64,000 bases of DNA from Sphingobium sp. D43FB (GCF_002312805.1 NZ_NMUA01000015.1:48569-112568), one strand, 5' to 3'. Shown: positions 8,892 through 17,533, counted from the first letter of the stretch. Program-made: numbers and translations. Notes: a model not told the origin generated them from the sequence alone.

Positions 8892-9602
8892 CTAGTCATC
8901 ACCGCGTCTCTTGTTCGGTTCAAAGAGCTGTGGGTTGCGCTCTATGAAGCGCCTTGCCCAGCTGTCGACGTAGCCTTTCGGCTCCTGGCTCATATAGCGC
9001 CACCCTGCGAGGCTGACGATAGCGGCACCGATCAGGTTGACGATCAGATCCCACATGGTGTCGGTCAATCCGGATGGATCGCCGAGCATGGGCTTTTGCA
9101 TGTTAAGCCCGAACAGCTGGTCCATGGCGAACTCGAAGATTTCCCAAATGCCGCCGCTGCTTACCGAGAACATAAAGGCAAACAGGGCGACGAATGACGG
9201 GCGCATGTGAAGATCGACCTTCTCATCTTCGTTCAGGATGTAGACGACCAGGAAGCCCAGGAACCCGAGCAGCAGCCCCGCACTGCCGTGCAGTGCCAGG
9301 TCCCACCACCAGATCCGTTCATAATAGTCGCGAACCTCGCCGAGAAAGAGAGAAGCAAAGACAAACAGTACGATCGTGATGCGGATTTCGGAAGGGATTA
9401 TCATCGATCGAAATCGGCGCAGCACGATCGGGGCGAGGAGTGCGGCTATCAACCCAGTCACAAGGAATACATGCATCCAGCGCTCGCTACCGATCAGCAG
9501 GGCCAGCTCCCCGAGCATGATCAGCTGCAATATGGCAACGACGCCGAGATGGGCCTTACCGGCTATTCCCGCACCGTTGGATGGAGATATCGAAGCGGTC
9601 AT
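8892..9602 (-). CDS. six-helix integral membrane protein, DUF2238/YjdF-like
   Basis: 236 residues with about six hydrophobic segments and the motif SSGGIWEIFEFAMDQLFGLNMQ followed by DTMWDLIVNLIGAAI. The conserved WE(I/W)(F/Y)EF, Asp and TMWDL pattern resembles the YjdF/DUF2238 membrane family of unknown function. It sits between two stress-protein genes on the same strand. The 240 bp after its start (9603-9840) contain nothing I can assign. Confidence 0.65.
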   Translation of the reverse strand: MTASISPSNGAGIAGKAHLGVVAILQLIMLGELALLIGSERWMHVFLVTGLIAALLAPIVLRRFRSMIIPSEIRITIVLFVFASLFLGEVRDYYERIWWWDLALHGSAGLLLGFLGFLVVYILNEDEKVDLHMRPSFVALFAFMFSVSSGGIWEIFEFAMDQLFGLNMQKPMLGDPSGLTDTMWDLIVNLIGAAIVSLAGWRYMSQEPKGYVDSWARRFIERNPQLFEPNKRRGDD

Positions 9603-9840
9603 GTCTCATGATAGACCATATCCACGGCGAGCCAAACGCCGGCATACCGCCGTCGCATTCCGCACGCTGCCGGCCAAGAGAGAGGGGGACTGGAAGTTGG
9701 TCGTTCCGTCCGTGCCAGCCGGGCGCCATGTCGTGAAGGAGGCGAGATCACCGGCGGATCGATGCACCCGTCATCCACGGCCTCCTTACCGTGGAGACCT
9801 ATTGATTCATCGGAGTTCAAGGCAATGTGCAACTGCAATA

Positions 9841-10671
9841 CTAGCGTGACGCGAACAACGGGATCGGGCAGCGTGCAAGCATCTCGCTGGTCATGCCCCC
9901 CAGGAGCCATTGCTGTACGCGCGGGCGGCCGAAAAGGCCCATGACCAGCATGTCGGCGCCCGAAGACATCGCATAATCCAGGATCAGATCTGGTGCGGCC
10001 CCGTCCCGCCCTTCGATCTCGACGAGCCTCACGGATTGGCCCCGCCGTTCGAACCTTTGTCGGAGCGTCTCCTCCACGGGCTTCAGGGACGCGCCGACGG
10101 TGACCAGGGAGACTTCGTCCGCCATCTCGATCAGCGGCCATGCATCCCTCAGGACGCGCGCGGCTTCACGTTTGTCCGCCCAGGCAACGACGATACGGCG
10201 CGCGGGTTCGCCGGCCCCTGCCTCCGGCGGCACGACGATTACGGGGCCGCCGCAACTCAGGCCGAGTTGAGCAGCGGTTTGTCGGTTCTCCGAGTACGGA
10301 GTGACCATTTCTCTGGGTGTGATCACGAGATCCGACACACGAGCCAATGACAGAAGCGGACCATTGTCGTCCCCGTCTACTTCGATCCACTTCCCGCTGA
10401 GCTTAAATTCGCTGAGCTGAGTGTCAAAGAAGCGCCGGGTCTCGTGGTGGAGGGCGGGAACTCTTTCTCCCTCAGGAGCCGGAAGCCGGCTATCGGTCGC
10501 CAACGAAGGCGTCGCACCGCTCTCTTCCCCAAAGAAACGAAGGAACTGGCTTACGGGGAAAACCGTGTGCAGCTCGGCATCGGTCCTTGCCGCAAGCCGG
10601 GCGGCAAAGTTGATCCGGCGCAGGCTCAGATCGGTGTGGTCCGCTATGACGAGGATTTCTTTGTAAACCAA
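9841..10671 (-). CDS. universal stress protein, two-domain
   Basis: 276 residues from a TTG start with a strong ribosome site (AAAGGAGG, 7 nt away). The N-terminal domain begins VYKEILVIADHTDLSLRRI and the second near PARRIVVAWADKREAARVLRDA. The C-terminal motif GLFGRPRVQQWLLGGMTSEML keeps the nucleotide-loop layout. It is the second of four Usp-type genes in the cluster and is intact. Confidence 0.85.
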   Translation of the reverse strand: MVYKEILVIADHTDLSLRRINFAARLAARTDAELHTVFPVSQFLRFFGEESGATPSLATDSRLPAPEGERVPALHHETRRFFDTQLSEFKLSGKWIEVDGDDNGPLLSLARVSDLVITPREMVTPYSENRQTAAQLGLSCGGPVIVVPPEAGAGEPARRIVVAWADKREAARVLRDAWPLIEMADEVSLVTVGASLKPVEETLRQRFERRGQSVRLVEIEGRDGAAPDLILDYAMSSGADMLVMGLFGRPRVQQWLLGGMTSEMLARCPIPLFASR

Positions 10672-10775
10672 TGCGGGCCTCCTTTAAGGGCACGAATTCC
10701 GAGTCAGCTAATCCAATCCATTCCAAGCCGTATCCGCGATGAGAAAATCGTTCCGATTGCTGATCATGACGGCCC

Positions 10776-11131
10776 TCAACCGTGCGCGAGGACCAGCGGC
10801 ACAGGGCTCTCGGCAAGGAGCTTGCGTGTCACGCCGCCGAAGATGGCCTCGACGACGCCAGATCGCCCACGACCGCTGCCATGTCCCAGGAGACGTCCTC
10901 CTTGCCAAGGCGTTCCTCGATTCGGGCGCGATTGCGGCTCTCGCGATCGCGCTCTTCCTGCAGCAGGATCGCGCTTCCATCCCCGGAATAGGGATCGGCG
11001 GCCAGGACCGGAAGCACGGCAACGTCGAGACAGATGAGGTGCCCATCCAAGGCTCGGGTCAGGTCGAGCGCGGCCTGAAGCCGAGCTTCCTGCCCCACAT
11101 CTTCATGAACCAGCAGGAGCACATTCTTCAT
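10776..11131 (-). pseudogene. universal stress protein gene with large internal deletion and frameshift
   Basis: The 5' part encodes a normal Usp start (MKNVLLLVHEDVGQEARLQA through WDMAAVVGDLA). The 3' part, in another frame, encodes the typical Usp end (VVEAIFGGVTRKLLAESP, then VPLVLAHG, stop). Compared with the intact 273-aa neighbour, roughly 140-150 residues between these parts are missing, with the junction near 10856. The frame change means the C-terminal motif is not translated; the open frame ends at 10829. Confidence 0.8.
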
Positions 11132-11246
11132 GGCCGGCCTCCATCGCAGCAATCAGTGAGTTCCGGTTTTCCGCGACAGGCGCCCCGAATGCCGTGGTCA
11201 GATGGGTGACGGGACACTTGTCCTTGTTCAGGACGTTATCAGACAT
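11103..11246 (-). pseudogene. catalase N-terminal fragment
   Basis: An ATG at 11246 opens a 47-codon frame MSDNVLNKDKCPVTHLTTAF continuing GAPVAENRNSL. This is the conserved start of monofunctional haem catalases (CPVTHLTTAFGAPV, N-NS-T-G). Homology stops at NSL and the frame runs into the ribosome site and first codons of the broken usp gene. All haem and active-site residues are absent. The remaining ~450 codons were apparently removed by one deletion ending just before the usp start. Confidence 0.75.
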
Positions 11247-11283
11247 GGTCGATGCCTCCTCTTCTGGCGCCGGTGCGCATGGA

Positions 11284-12105
11284 TCAATGTGAAAACAGCA
11301 GCGGGAGCGGCGCGCCGACGAGCAGGTCGCGGGTCACTCCGCCCAGGATCATTTCGCGCAGGCGCGAATGTCCGTAAGCGCCGAGCGACAGCAGCGCGGC
11401 ACCGCGCTCGCGGGCAACCTTGACCAGCGTATCCGCGTCCGACAACTCGTCTGCATAGGCAGGAATCACCGTCGACGCGAACCCGTGCCGTGCGAGGTGG
11501 CGGGCGATGTCCGCGCCCGGCTCGGTTCCGTGGCCCTTCGTCGTGGGCTTGGCATCTAGAACGAGCACGTCGATCTTGGCCCCAGGCGCGGCAAAGGCCG
11601 TTGCAGCGCGCAGCGCATGCGTCGATTCGCGCGTGGCGTTCCAGCCGATCGCGAGATGCTCGATCGCGCGCGGCTTGTGCCCATTCGGAACGATCAAAAC
11701 CGGCCGGCCCGACGCGAACAATATACTCTCGATCGTTTCGCGCCGGATCGGCGGATAGTCATAATCGTCGGCTGGGCCAAACAGCACAAGGTCGGCGTAG
11801 CGGGCGGAGACCGCAGCCTTGGTGAAGATGACCGCCGGCCGGTCGGAGATCGTGCGGACCTCGACATTGGAGGCGCCGGCAAGCTTGGCGATCCGCTCCT
11901 GCTTGGCTTCGACCGCTTCCGTGTAGTCGTGAAGAAAAGCATAGGGTGGCGCGATGGTCAGCGCATAATCGGCCGAAGGGAGGGCCGAGAGCACGACGAA
12001 CGAAAGGCTGGCATTGTAGAACTCGGCGAAGGCGAGCGCGTCACACAGGAACTGCTCGTCCTTGTCGCCGGTATCGACCACGGCGAGGATATCCTTGATA
12101 GCCAT
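11284..12105 (-). CDS. universal stress protein, two-domain, intact
   Basis: 273 residues, start MAIKDILAVVDTGDKDEQ with ribosome site GGAGGGAAG. Two Usp domains are visible, the second beginning AIEHLAIGWNATRESTHALRA, and the C-terminal loop GAYGHSRLREMILGGVTRDLL is the family's ATP/dimer motif. This is the best-preserved Usp of the cluster and a useful reference for the broken copy beside it. Confidence 0.9.
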   Translation of the reverse strand: MAIKDILAVVDTGDKDEQFLCDALAFAEFYNASLSFVVLSALPSADYALTIAPPYAFLHDYTEAVEAKQERIAKLAGASNVEVRTISDRPAVIFTKAAVSARYADLVLFGPADDYDYPPIRRETIESILFASGRPVLIVPNGHKPRAIEHLAIGWNATRESTHALRAATAFAAPGAKIDVLVLDAKPTTKGHGTEPGADIARHLARHGFASTVIPAYADELSDADTLVKVARERGAALLSLGAYGHSRLREMILGGVTRDLLVGAPLPLLFSH

Positions 12106-12132
12106 TCTTCCCTCCAGCTTGATGGTATTTTG

Positions 12133-12366
12133 CTACCCCTTGCCGGTGAGGGTTTCATTGGGGTGTTTTACGTAGTCGTTCGCGTCGAGCACGGTGAGCT
12201 GGTCGACCAGCTCACCGCCCAGCAGCGGCCCGAGAGCAACCACATTGCTGGCGTGCAGAATGCTGTCGGTCGTTACGATCGGGCAGCCAATATCGGTGAG
12301 CAACGCCTCCGCTCCGGTGGCGAAGGTGGCGATCCTGCCCAGACGGCAGCCAAGGGGTAGGATCAT
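12133..12366 (-). pseudogene. possible C-terminal remnant of ribose-phosphate pyrophosphokinase
   Basis: A 77-residue frame reads EALLTDIGCPIVTTDSILHA followed by SNVVALGPLLGGELVDQL. The order I-V-T-T-D-(S/T)-I-x-H-x-S-N-A and A-P-L-(L/I) resembles the C-terminus of PRPP synthetases found in stress-gene clusters. The PRPP-binding VDD loop and everything before it are missing. The match is from memory and short, so another phosphoribosyltransferase-like origin is possible. Its stop lies 28 bp before the intact usp start. Confidence 0.4.
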
Positions 12367-12878
12367 CGCAGCTGTTTAGAAACGATAACGAGCGTGGCAT
12401 CGCCCGGATATGCCTTCACCGTGAAGCCGGAGTCCCGCTCGACCTCGATCGCTTTTTGGTTCAACCGGCTTTCGACCGCCTCCAGCGTCTTTATACCAAT
12501 TGCCGTGGCAAATTCCGCAGCATGATTGAGAAGAGTCCAGCCGACGCCGCGATGCTTGAAATCAGCCCGTACGGCGATCGCCACTTCCGCACGCTCGCGC
12601 GAAGGATCGGTGGCGATCATGGCTGTGCCCACAAGAGTGCCGTCGTCGATGAAGGCAAGAAAGTCCTCAGTCTGCTTATGATCGACGTCAACCATGATCG
12701 CGATCTGCTCGTCGGACACCTTGAGCATAGCCGTGAGGAAGCGGAAGCGAAGGTCTTCGAGAGAGACGCCTTCGAAAAAATCCTTGAGGAGCGCGCGGTC
12801 ATCGCGCGTGACCCGCCTTATGGATAACCTGAGCCCCGATCGGGCCATTACCTCGGTGAAGGACGTTATATCGGACAT
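12363..12878 (-). CDS. GNAT-family N-acetyltransferase
   Basis: About 171 residues from MSDITSFTEVMARSG, chosen because GAGGTGAT lies 7 nt upstream; ATGs further up lack this. The text LSIRRVTRDDRALLKDFFEG, then GTAMIATD, AEVAIAVRADFKHRGVGWTL (the acetyl-CoA R/Q-x-x-G-x-G/A loop) and LNHAAEFATAIGIKTL is a GNAT fold. Similar domains occur as acyltransferases acting on stress proteins or as standalone enzymes; the substrate is unknown. It overlaps the prs-like remnant by 4 bp. Confidence 0.85.
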   Translation of the reverse strand: MSDITSFTEVMARSGLRLSIRRVTRDDRALLKDFFEGVSLEDLRFRFLTAMLKVSDEQIAIMVDVDHKQTEDFLAFIDDGTLVGTAMIATDPSRERAEVAIAVRADFKHRGVGWTLLNHAAEFATAIGIKTLEAVESRLNQKAIEVERDSGFTVKAYPGDATLVIVSKQLR

Positions 12879-13038
12879 TAAGATCACCTCATCTTCGATG
12901 TTGGCCATGACGAAAGGACGATGCGCTGCCGGCACCTCCGGGCACGGTAAGCCGAGTTGGCGAACTCCATTGTCGGCGATACGATCGGGAGGATAGCTCA
13001 CCGGTGGGCTCTTCAGGAGCACCGCTTGATCTAGCCCG

Positions 13039-13458
13039 TCACTCCTCCAGAAGGGTGCGGAGAATGTCGGCTCGGCTGATGAGCCCGACCAGCTTGCCGT
13101 TCGATATCACCGGCAGCCGTTTGACCCCATGCCGCTCCATCAGACCTATCGCCTCTGTTAGCGAAGCATCGCCATCGACGGTTACCGGTTCGATCGACAT
13201 GAGATCCGCAACCCGCGCCAAATCCAATACGTCTCTTCGGGCCTCACGCCCCACACCACACAACGAATCCATTTGGAATGAGCCCGTCGCCTTCCGGAAG
13301 AAATCTCCTTCGGAAATGATGCCCTGAAGCTTGCCGTCTCGGTCCACCACCGGCAAGGCGCTGATGCCATGATCGCCCATGCATCGGATCGCCATTGCCA
13401 GTGAACTCTCCGGCGTGACGGTGGCCGCCCCGAGCGTCATGATGTCGCTAGCTTTCAT
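13039..13458 (-). CDS. tandem CBS-domain protein
   Basis: 139 residues starting MKASDIMTLGAATVTPESSL. Two CBS repeats are clear: AIRCMGDHGISALPVVDRDG with GIISEGDFFR, and AIGLMERHGVKRLPVISNGK with GLISRADILRTL. Such proteins bind adenine nucleotides and act as energy sensors. The position among Usp genes and an ackA remnant matches known energy-stress clusters. An unbroken frame continues upstream, but the text there is not protein-like, so this start is preferred. Confidence 0.88.
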   Translation of the reverse strand: MKASDIMTLGAATVTPESSLAMAIRCMGDHGISALPVVDRDGKLQGIISEGDFFRKATGSFQMDSLCGVGREARRDVLDLARVADLMSIEPVTVDGDASLTEAIGLMERHGVKRLPVISNGKLVGLISRADILRTLLEE

Positions 13459-13852
13459 GCCCTTGATCCTTCCGTTCTCAGATCCTTGCCCTCTCTGAAG
13501 GCCGGCGACCTGACGATCGGCCTCACATCTGCCACGCCGATGGCCGAGTTTACTCGTGAGGGTGACGATCCTTTCAAGACCAAAGGCTAACTCGCCGCCC
13601 TTGCAGCTGGAATAAGTATATGTCCCAATATTCGATGGCGCAGACGCATGGAACAATGCTCTCATGCGAAGGCTGCAGCATTAGCGGTCGGAAAGAGAGA
13701 GTATGAGGGCAGTTACGTTTTTGGCTCCTGTGCCAATGATGAACTCCCGCAAGCCGGTAGATCAGACAAATGTCCGCGGACCAGCCTTGTGCAATTGGAG
13801 AGCCACAGTCGCGGGCGCTGGGCACCAACCTAGCGATGCGTCCGGCACATGT
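13459..13852. other. non-coding stretch, nothing assigned
   Basis: About 390 bp between the CBS gene start and the ackA remnant. I see no convincing gene, hairpin or regulator box. The promoter of the CBS gene should be here. Confidence 0.5.
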
Positions 13853-14053
13853 GTCCTGGATGGGGTCGTCTTCACGGCCGGGATAGGCGAGAACCATGCA
13901 GACGTTGGCAGCCGTATCTGCCGAAGGCTCGAATGGTTGGGCCTGTCGATCGATGACGCCGCGAACGCCCTTGTCATCTCCGCGCATGACAGCCAGGTGA
14001 AAGTCCTGGTCATTCCAACCGACGATATGCTCCAGATTAGACCGACCCAATAG
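13853..14053 (+). pseudogene. ackA: acetate kinase C-terminal remnant
   Basis: The frame encodes LDGVVFTAGIGENHADVGSR, ICRRLEWLGLSIDDAANA and VKVLVIPTDD. This matches the C-terminal part of acetate kinase (VFTGGIGENS, ICERL, VIPTDEE). The sugar-kinase ATPase core before it is absent, a few residues after DAANA appear deleted, and the last helix is replaced by an unrelated tail (MLQIRPTQ). No enzyme activity is possible. Acetate kinase with Usp and CBS genes is a common anaerobic-energy cluster. Confidence 0.78.
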
Positions 14054-14299
14054 AAGGAAACGCGGGCGCTAAGTCACTTCGGGACCAGGATCTTTACGGA
14101 TCCTCGCGGTGCGCGCGATGATGGCATTGTGCGAGCAGGTCCAAATTTTTTGCCGCGCTCGCGATAGACCACGTTGTTGACGGTCATCGCCTACGCGGGG
14201 CTGCTCTTGTTGCACGCCCCCCTGTTTGGGCCGGACCCGGCTTTCGTGCTGCGTTGATCCGGAAGCACCTCCAGCGACGAACCACGAAACGTGAACGCT

Positions 14300-14322
14300 A
14301 AGATGTATTGTACTTGCATATT
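14300..14322. promoter_or_regulatory. NsrR-type binding site
   Basis: AAGATGTATTG-T-ACTTGCATATT is an 11-1-11 palindrome. The left half matches the NsrR half-site AAGATGYATTT at 10 of 11 positions and the right half at 8 of 11. It lies 50-72 bp before the globin start and beside a TATAGAT -10-like sequence (14334-14340), so binding would repress. The consensus comes from gamma/betaproteobacteria, so use in this host is inference. Confidence 0.6.
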
Positions 14323-14371
14323 TTGTCCGCCGGTATAGATGCATAAATAATACATGATTGGAGCACGAATC

Positions 14372-14836
14372 GTGGATACGATCGAAGGGATCGACGACGA
14401 ACGGTTGGAGAAGCTGGTCGAGCGCTTCTATGCCCGCGTCCGCGCCGATGACGCGCTGGGCCCGATTTTCAACGATGCGGTCGGGGATTGGCCGGAGCAC
14501 CTCGAGAAGCTGACGGCATTCTGGTCGTCGGTCATGCTGACCAGCGGGCGCTACAAGGGACAGCCGGTGCCGGCGCATCGCAAGTACGCCGATCGTATCA
14601 CACCCGAACTCTTCGAGCGTTGGCTCGGCCTCTGGAAGATCACCACGGATGAGCTGATGGCGCCCGATGCCGCGGCCGCGCTCCAGGCGAAGGCGGCGCG
14701 CATCGCTGAAAGCCTGCAGCTTGCCCTCTTCTTCAAGCTTCCCGTTCCCTCTCAGCCAGCAAAAGCAGCGGCAAGACAGGGACCGGAGCCAGCTTTCGCA
14801 TATTCGAGTTCAATGGTGAGGAATGGACATGGCTGA
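14372..14836 (+). CDS. group III truncated haemoglobin
   Basis: 154 residues from GTG (VDTIEGIDDERLEKLVERFY), preceded by GGAG at 9 nt; the ATG at 14354 has no ribosome site. The text YARVRADDALGPIFNDAV, then DWPEHLEKLTAFWSSVMLTS, GRYKGQPVPAHRKY and FERWLGLWKIT matches TrHb3 globins; the haem-binding His is probably in AHRKY. These proteins bind O2/NO and often sit in NO-response regulons. An NsrR-type site precedes it and DUF1971 and hmp follow. Confidence 0.9.
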   Translation: MDTIEGIDDERLEKLVERFYARVRADDALGPIFNDAVGDWPEHLEKLTAFWSSVMLTSGRYKGQPVPAHRKYADRITPELFERWLGLWKITTDELMAPDAAAALQAKAARIAESLQLALFFKLPVPSQPAKAAARQGPEPAFAYSSSMVRNGHG

Positions 14837-15098
14837 GCCCTATCGCTCAACGCCGATCTTCGACGAGAACACGCTCCCCGATGCACTCCGGAACAGGCAT
14901 CAGACGAAGGAGGGCGTCTGGGGCCTCATCCGGGTTCTCGAAGGCGAGTTGAATCTGACTTATGTCGAGCCTCACTCGGAGAAAGTGCTGACACCCGGCA
15001 GCCCCGGGCTGGTCGCGCCGCAACAGATCCATTTCGTCACAGCCCTCGGCCCCCTGCGAATGCAGGTCGATTTCTACAACGAACCACCCACGCCCTGA
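14829..15098 (+). CDS. DUF1971 (TehB-like cupin) protein
   Basis: 89 residues from the ATG at 14829, preceded by GAGG; an ATG at 14823 is possible. The text STPIFDENTLPDALRNRHQT, KEGVWGLIRVLEG and LVAPQQIHFVTALGPLRMQV is the DUF1971 family, a small cupin-like fold fused to TehB in some bacteria and linked to NO or tellurite response genes. It overlaps the globin gene by a few bases, so co-translation is likely. Confidence 0.85.
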   Translation: MAEPYRSTPIFDENTLPDALRNRHQTKEGVWGLIRVLEGELNLTYVEPHSEKVLTPGSPGLVAPQQIHFVTALGPLRMQVDFYNEPPTP

Positions 15099-15144
15099 GG
15101 CCCGGCTCTCGGGGATTTCTTTCTCGCATATCCAGGAGAATGTG

Positions 15145-16109
15145 ATGTCGCAGACCTTGAGCGACGAGACCATAGCGCTCGTCAAAGCCACCGTTCCCGC
15201 GCTTGAAGCGCACGGACTCGATATTGTCCGCGAGATGTATTCCCGCATGTTCCAGAATGCGGAGATCCGGGATCTCTTCAACCAGTCCCACCACGGCGAC
15301 AGCGGCTCGCAGCCGCGGGCGCTGACCGCCGCCATTCTCGCCTATGCAAGCAACATCGACAATCTCGGCGCGCTGGCGCCGGCCGTCGAGCGGATCGCCC
15401 AGAAACATGTCGGCCTCCAGATCCTGCCAGAACATTATCCCCATGTCGGCGAAGCGCTGCTGGGCGCGATCAAGGCGGTGCTGGGTGATGCCGCGACCGA
15501 GGAAATCCTCGCCGCCTGGGCCGAGGCTTACGGGTTTCTGGCAAACATCCTGATCGCCCGCGAAGGTCATATCTATCATGATCTCGCGGCTGCCGACGGT
15601 GGCTGGACCGGATGGCGCGATTTTGTGGTCGATGACGTTCGGCGTGAAAGCGAGATCATCACCTCCTTCACGCTTCGGCCCAAGGACGGCGGCGGCGTGA
15701 TCCGTCACAAGCCCGGCCAGTATCTGACCTTCTGGCTCGAGATTCCCGGCCACCCGCCGGTCAAGCGGAGCTGCCGGTTCATTTCGCGCATGGCACGCTC
15801 GATGGCGCCACCCATGCGATGGGCACGCATATCCGGGCGCTTACCGAACGGCACCACAATGGCCGTACGACGATCTTCTACCAGACGCCGCGCGCGGAGG
15901 ATGCCGCGGGGCGCGACTATGACGTCGCCGGCCTGATCGACGCTGACTGGCTCACGGCGAACACGCCGGTCGACGATGCGGATTTTTTCCTCTGCGGACC
16001 GAGGCCGTTCCTGCGAGCGCTGGTCGCGACGCTGTCCCTGAGTGGCGTCGCCAGCGACCGGATCCACTACGAGTTCTTCGGTCCGGCGGATGAACTGCTT
16101 GCTGCGTAG
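15145..16109 (+). pseudogene. hmp: flavohaemoglobin with an out-of-frame internal deletion
   Basis: The first 208 codons encode an intact globin domain (proximal His in AQKHVGLQILPEHYPHVG) and the start of the FAD domain, up to KPGQYLTFWLEIPGHPPVKR. From about 15769 the text becomes noise, while a second frame picks up at PVHFAHGTLDGATHAMGTHI and runs to the normal NAD-domain end (DADFFLCGPRPFL, IHYEFFGPADELL) at 16109. By comparison with E. coli Hmp about 80-90 residues, including RxYS and most of the FAD/NAD site, are missing. The translated product (stop at 15936) would be a globin with a nonsense tail, unable to reduce its haem with NADH. Confidence 0.88.
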
Positions 16110-16143
16110 AATGCGCAAGGTCTGCTTCTGACAGGAGGTGGTG

Positions 16144-16608
16144 ATGGACGACTACACACTGGCGCGCGTGCTTCACATTCTCGCCATTGTACCCTGGATC
16201 GGCGGGGTAGCGTTCGTCACCACCGTCCTCATGCCGGCAATCCGCAGGAACACGCCTCCGCGTGAGAGGCTGGCCGCATTCCATCGGTTCGAGGCCGGCT
16301 TCGCCTGGCAGGCGCGGCTGTGGGTCGGGCTTGCCGGGCTGTCCGGTTTCTGGATGATCCACCGTGCCGACCTCTGGTATCGATTTTTCGATCTCCACTT
16401 CTGGTGGATGCACGCCATGGTGGTCGTCTGGGCGGTGTTCGCCGCGATGCTTTATGGGATCGAGCCGCTGTTCCTCCATAGGCGGATGGAGCAATCCGGC
16501 TCTCCCGAGCGCGACTTCGCCCGGATGGAACGGATGCACAGGATACTCCTGTCGGCGTCCCTGATAGCGGTGGCCGGCGCCATGGCGGGGGCCCATGGGC
16601 TGATCTAG
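16144..16608 (+). CDS. four-helix membrane protein, CopD/DUF2269-like
   Basis: 154 residues, start chosen at the ATG 5 nt after AGGAGG (GTGs at 16138 and 16141 lie inside or next to that site). Four hydrophobic segments with conserved His/Trp residues (LARVLHILAIVPWIGGVAFV, then FHRFEAGFAWQARLW, FWWMHAMVVVW) resemble the CopD or DUF2269 haem-type membrane families. It follows the dead hmp gene on the same strand. Function not known. Confidence 0.65.
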   Translation: MDDYTLARVLHILAIVPWIGGVAFVTTVLMPAIRRNTPPRERLAAFHRFEAGFAWQARLWVGLAGLSGFWMIHRADLWYRFFDLHFWWMHAMVVVWAVFAAMLYGIEPLFLHRRMEQSGSPERDFARMERMHRILLSASLIAVAGAMAGAHGLI

Positions 16609-16632
16609 CCCTGCGAGGCGGCGGGCAGCCCT

Positions 16633-17013
16633 CTACTGGATCGGCGGTCTGTAAGCTCGATTCTTGAGGGTCAGCATATAGGCCGCGAGATCGTCGATCT
16701 GCGTGGGGGCGATCGCAAAGTTCATGATCTCGGGATAATTGTGCGAATCCCGCAACCAGGGTTTGAGCGTTTCCGCCGTTAACCCGGGCGTGTTGACGAT
16801 CGCCTCGAAGGACGGCGCCTCGGGCTTGGGGGACATGCCGGTGCCGACGGCGTGGCAGGCCGCGCAATGCGATCGCGCGAATGCCATGCCACGTTTCGCG
16901 GCGGTATTTTCAGCACGGTCGGCGACCCCGACGGGCTTCGCCTGTCCACTCGCCATCGCCCCGCAAGCGGCAGTCAGCGATATCAGGCAGGCGAGAACGA
17001 TCTTCGTTGGCAT
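16633..17013 (-). CDS. small c-type cytochrome, exported
   Basis: 126 residues with an N-terminal signal peptide (MPTKIVLACLISLTAACGAM) and one haem site CAACH at about residues 50-54, followed by a likely Met ligand (PEIMNFAIAP). It is probably a periplasmic electron carrier. Its genomic partners are globins and a sensor, so the redox partner is unclear. The ACGAMAS text could give lipid or signal-peptidase I cleavage. Confidence 0.88.
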   Translation of the reverse strand: MPTKIVLACLISLTAACGAMASGQAKPVGVADRAENTAAKRGMAFARSHCAACHAVGTGMSPKPEAPSFEAIVNTPGLTAETLKPWLRDSHNYPEIMNFAIAPTQIDDLAAYMLTLKNRAYRPPIQ

Positions 17014-17080
17014 CGTGAGATCCTATCCAGTCCGTCATGGGCTGCGTCAATCGCCAGCTGGTCGCGAGCGCCGGAGCGTA

Positions 17081-17533
17081 TCAATCCGCGCGCGCCGCGG
17101 GCCGTATCATGCCCTGCGCCATGCTGGACAAGGCTTCAGCCATTTTGGCGCCGAGCGCGGGATCGACAGTCGAGTCCGCGATAGCCCGGCGCATTGCATC
17201 GCTCCACTCAAGTGCGGTTCCCTCGGTCACGGGAAGCCGGGCGTGGGTGGACATCATGCAAACCCCAGGGTGTTCGACAAACCAGTCCCGTGGACCGCCC
17301 AGCCAGGCAATCAGAAACCCGGTGAGCGAACTGCGCATGGGATCGAGATCGGGCGCATGAAGCGCGCGAAGCCGGGCATAGGCGGACTCCTGATCCATCA
17401 GGTCGTAGAAGCGATCGACAATCTGCCGAACCACTTGAGCCCCTCCGACCAAGTCAAACGGTGTTTGATGGTGTTCCTGTTCGGCTGAAGCCAAGCGCGC
17501 CTCCTCTCCTGTGTGGTCCTCTCCCGATTCCAT
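17081..17533 (-). CDS. group II truncated haemoglobin
   Basis: 150 residues. The text TPFDLVGGAQVVRQIVDRFY, DLMDQES, LTGFLIAWLGGPRDWFVEHP and then H-ARLPVTEGTALEWSDAM is diagnostic of TrHb2 globins (the Trp at the end of the E/G region and an F-helix His). Such globins bind O2/NO. An FNR/FixK-type box lies 44-57 bp upstream of the start, suggesting low-oxygen induction. Confidence 0.9.
   Translation of the reverse strand: MESGEDHTGEEARLASAEQEHHQTPFDLVGGAQVVRQIVDRFYDLMDQESAYARLRALHAPDLDPMRSSLTGFLIAWLGGPRDWFVEHPGVCMMSTHARLPVTEGTALEWSDAMRRAIADSTVDPALGAKMAEALSSMAQGMIRPAARAD

Noticed and set aside
9801..9820. FNR-type box TTGATTCATCGGAGTTCAA
   Set aside because: The half-sites are too far apart (not N4) and no gene starts nearby.
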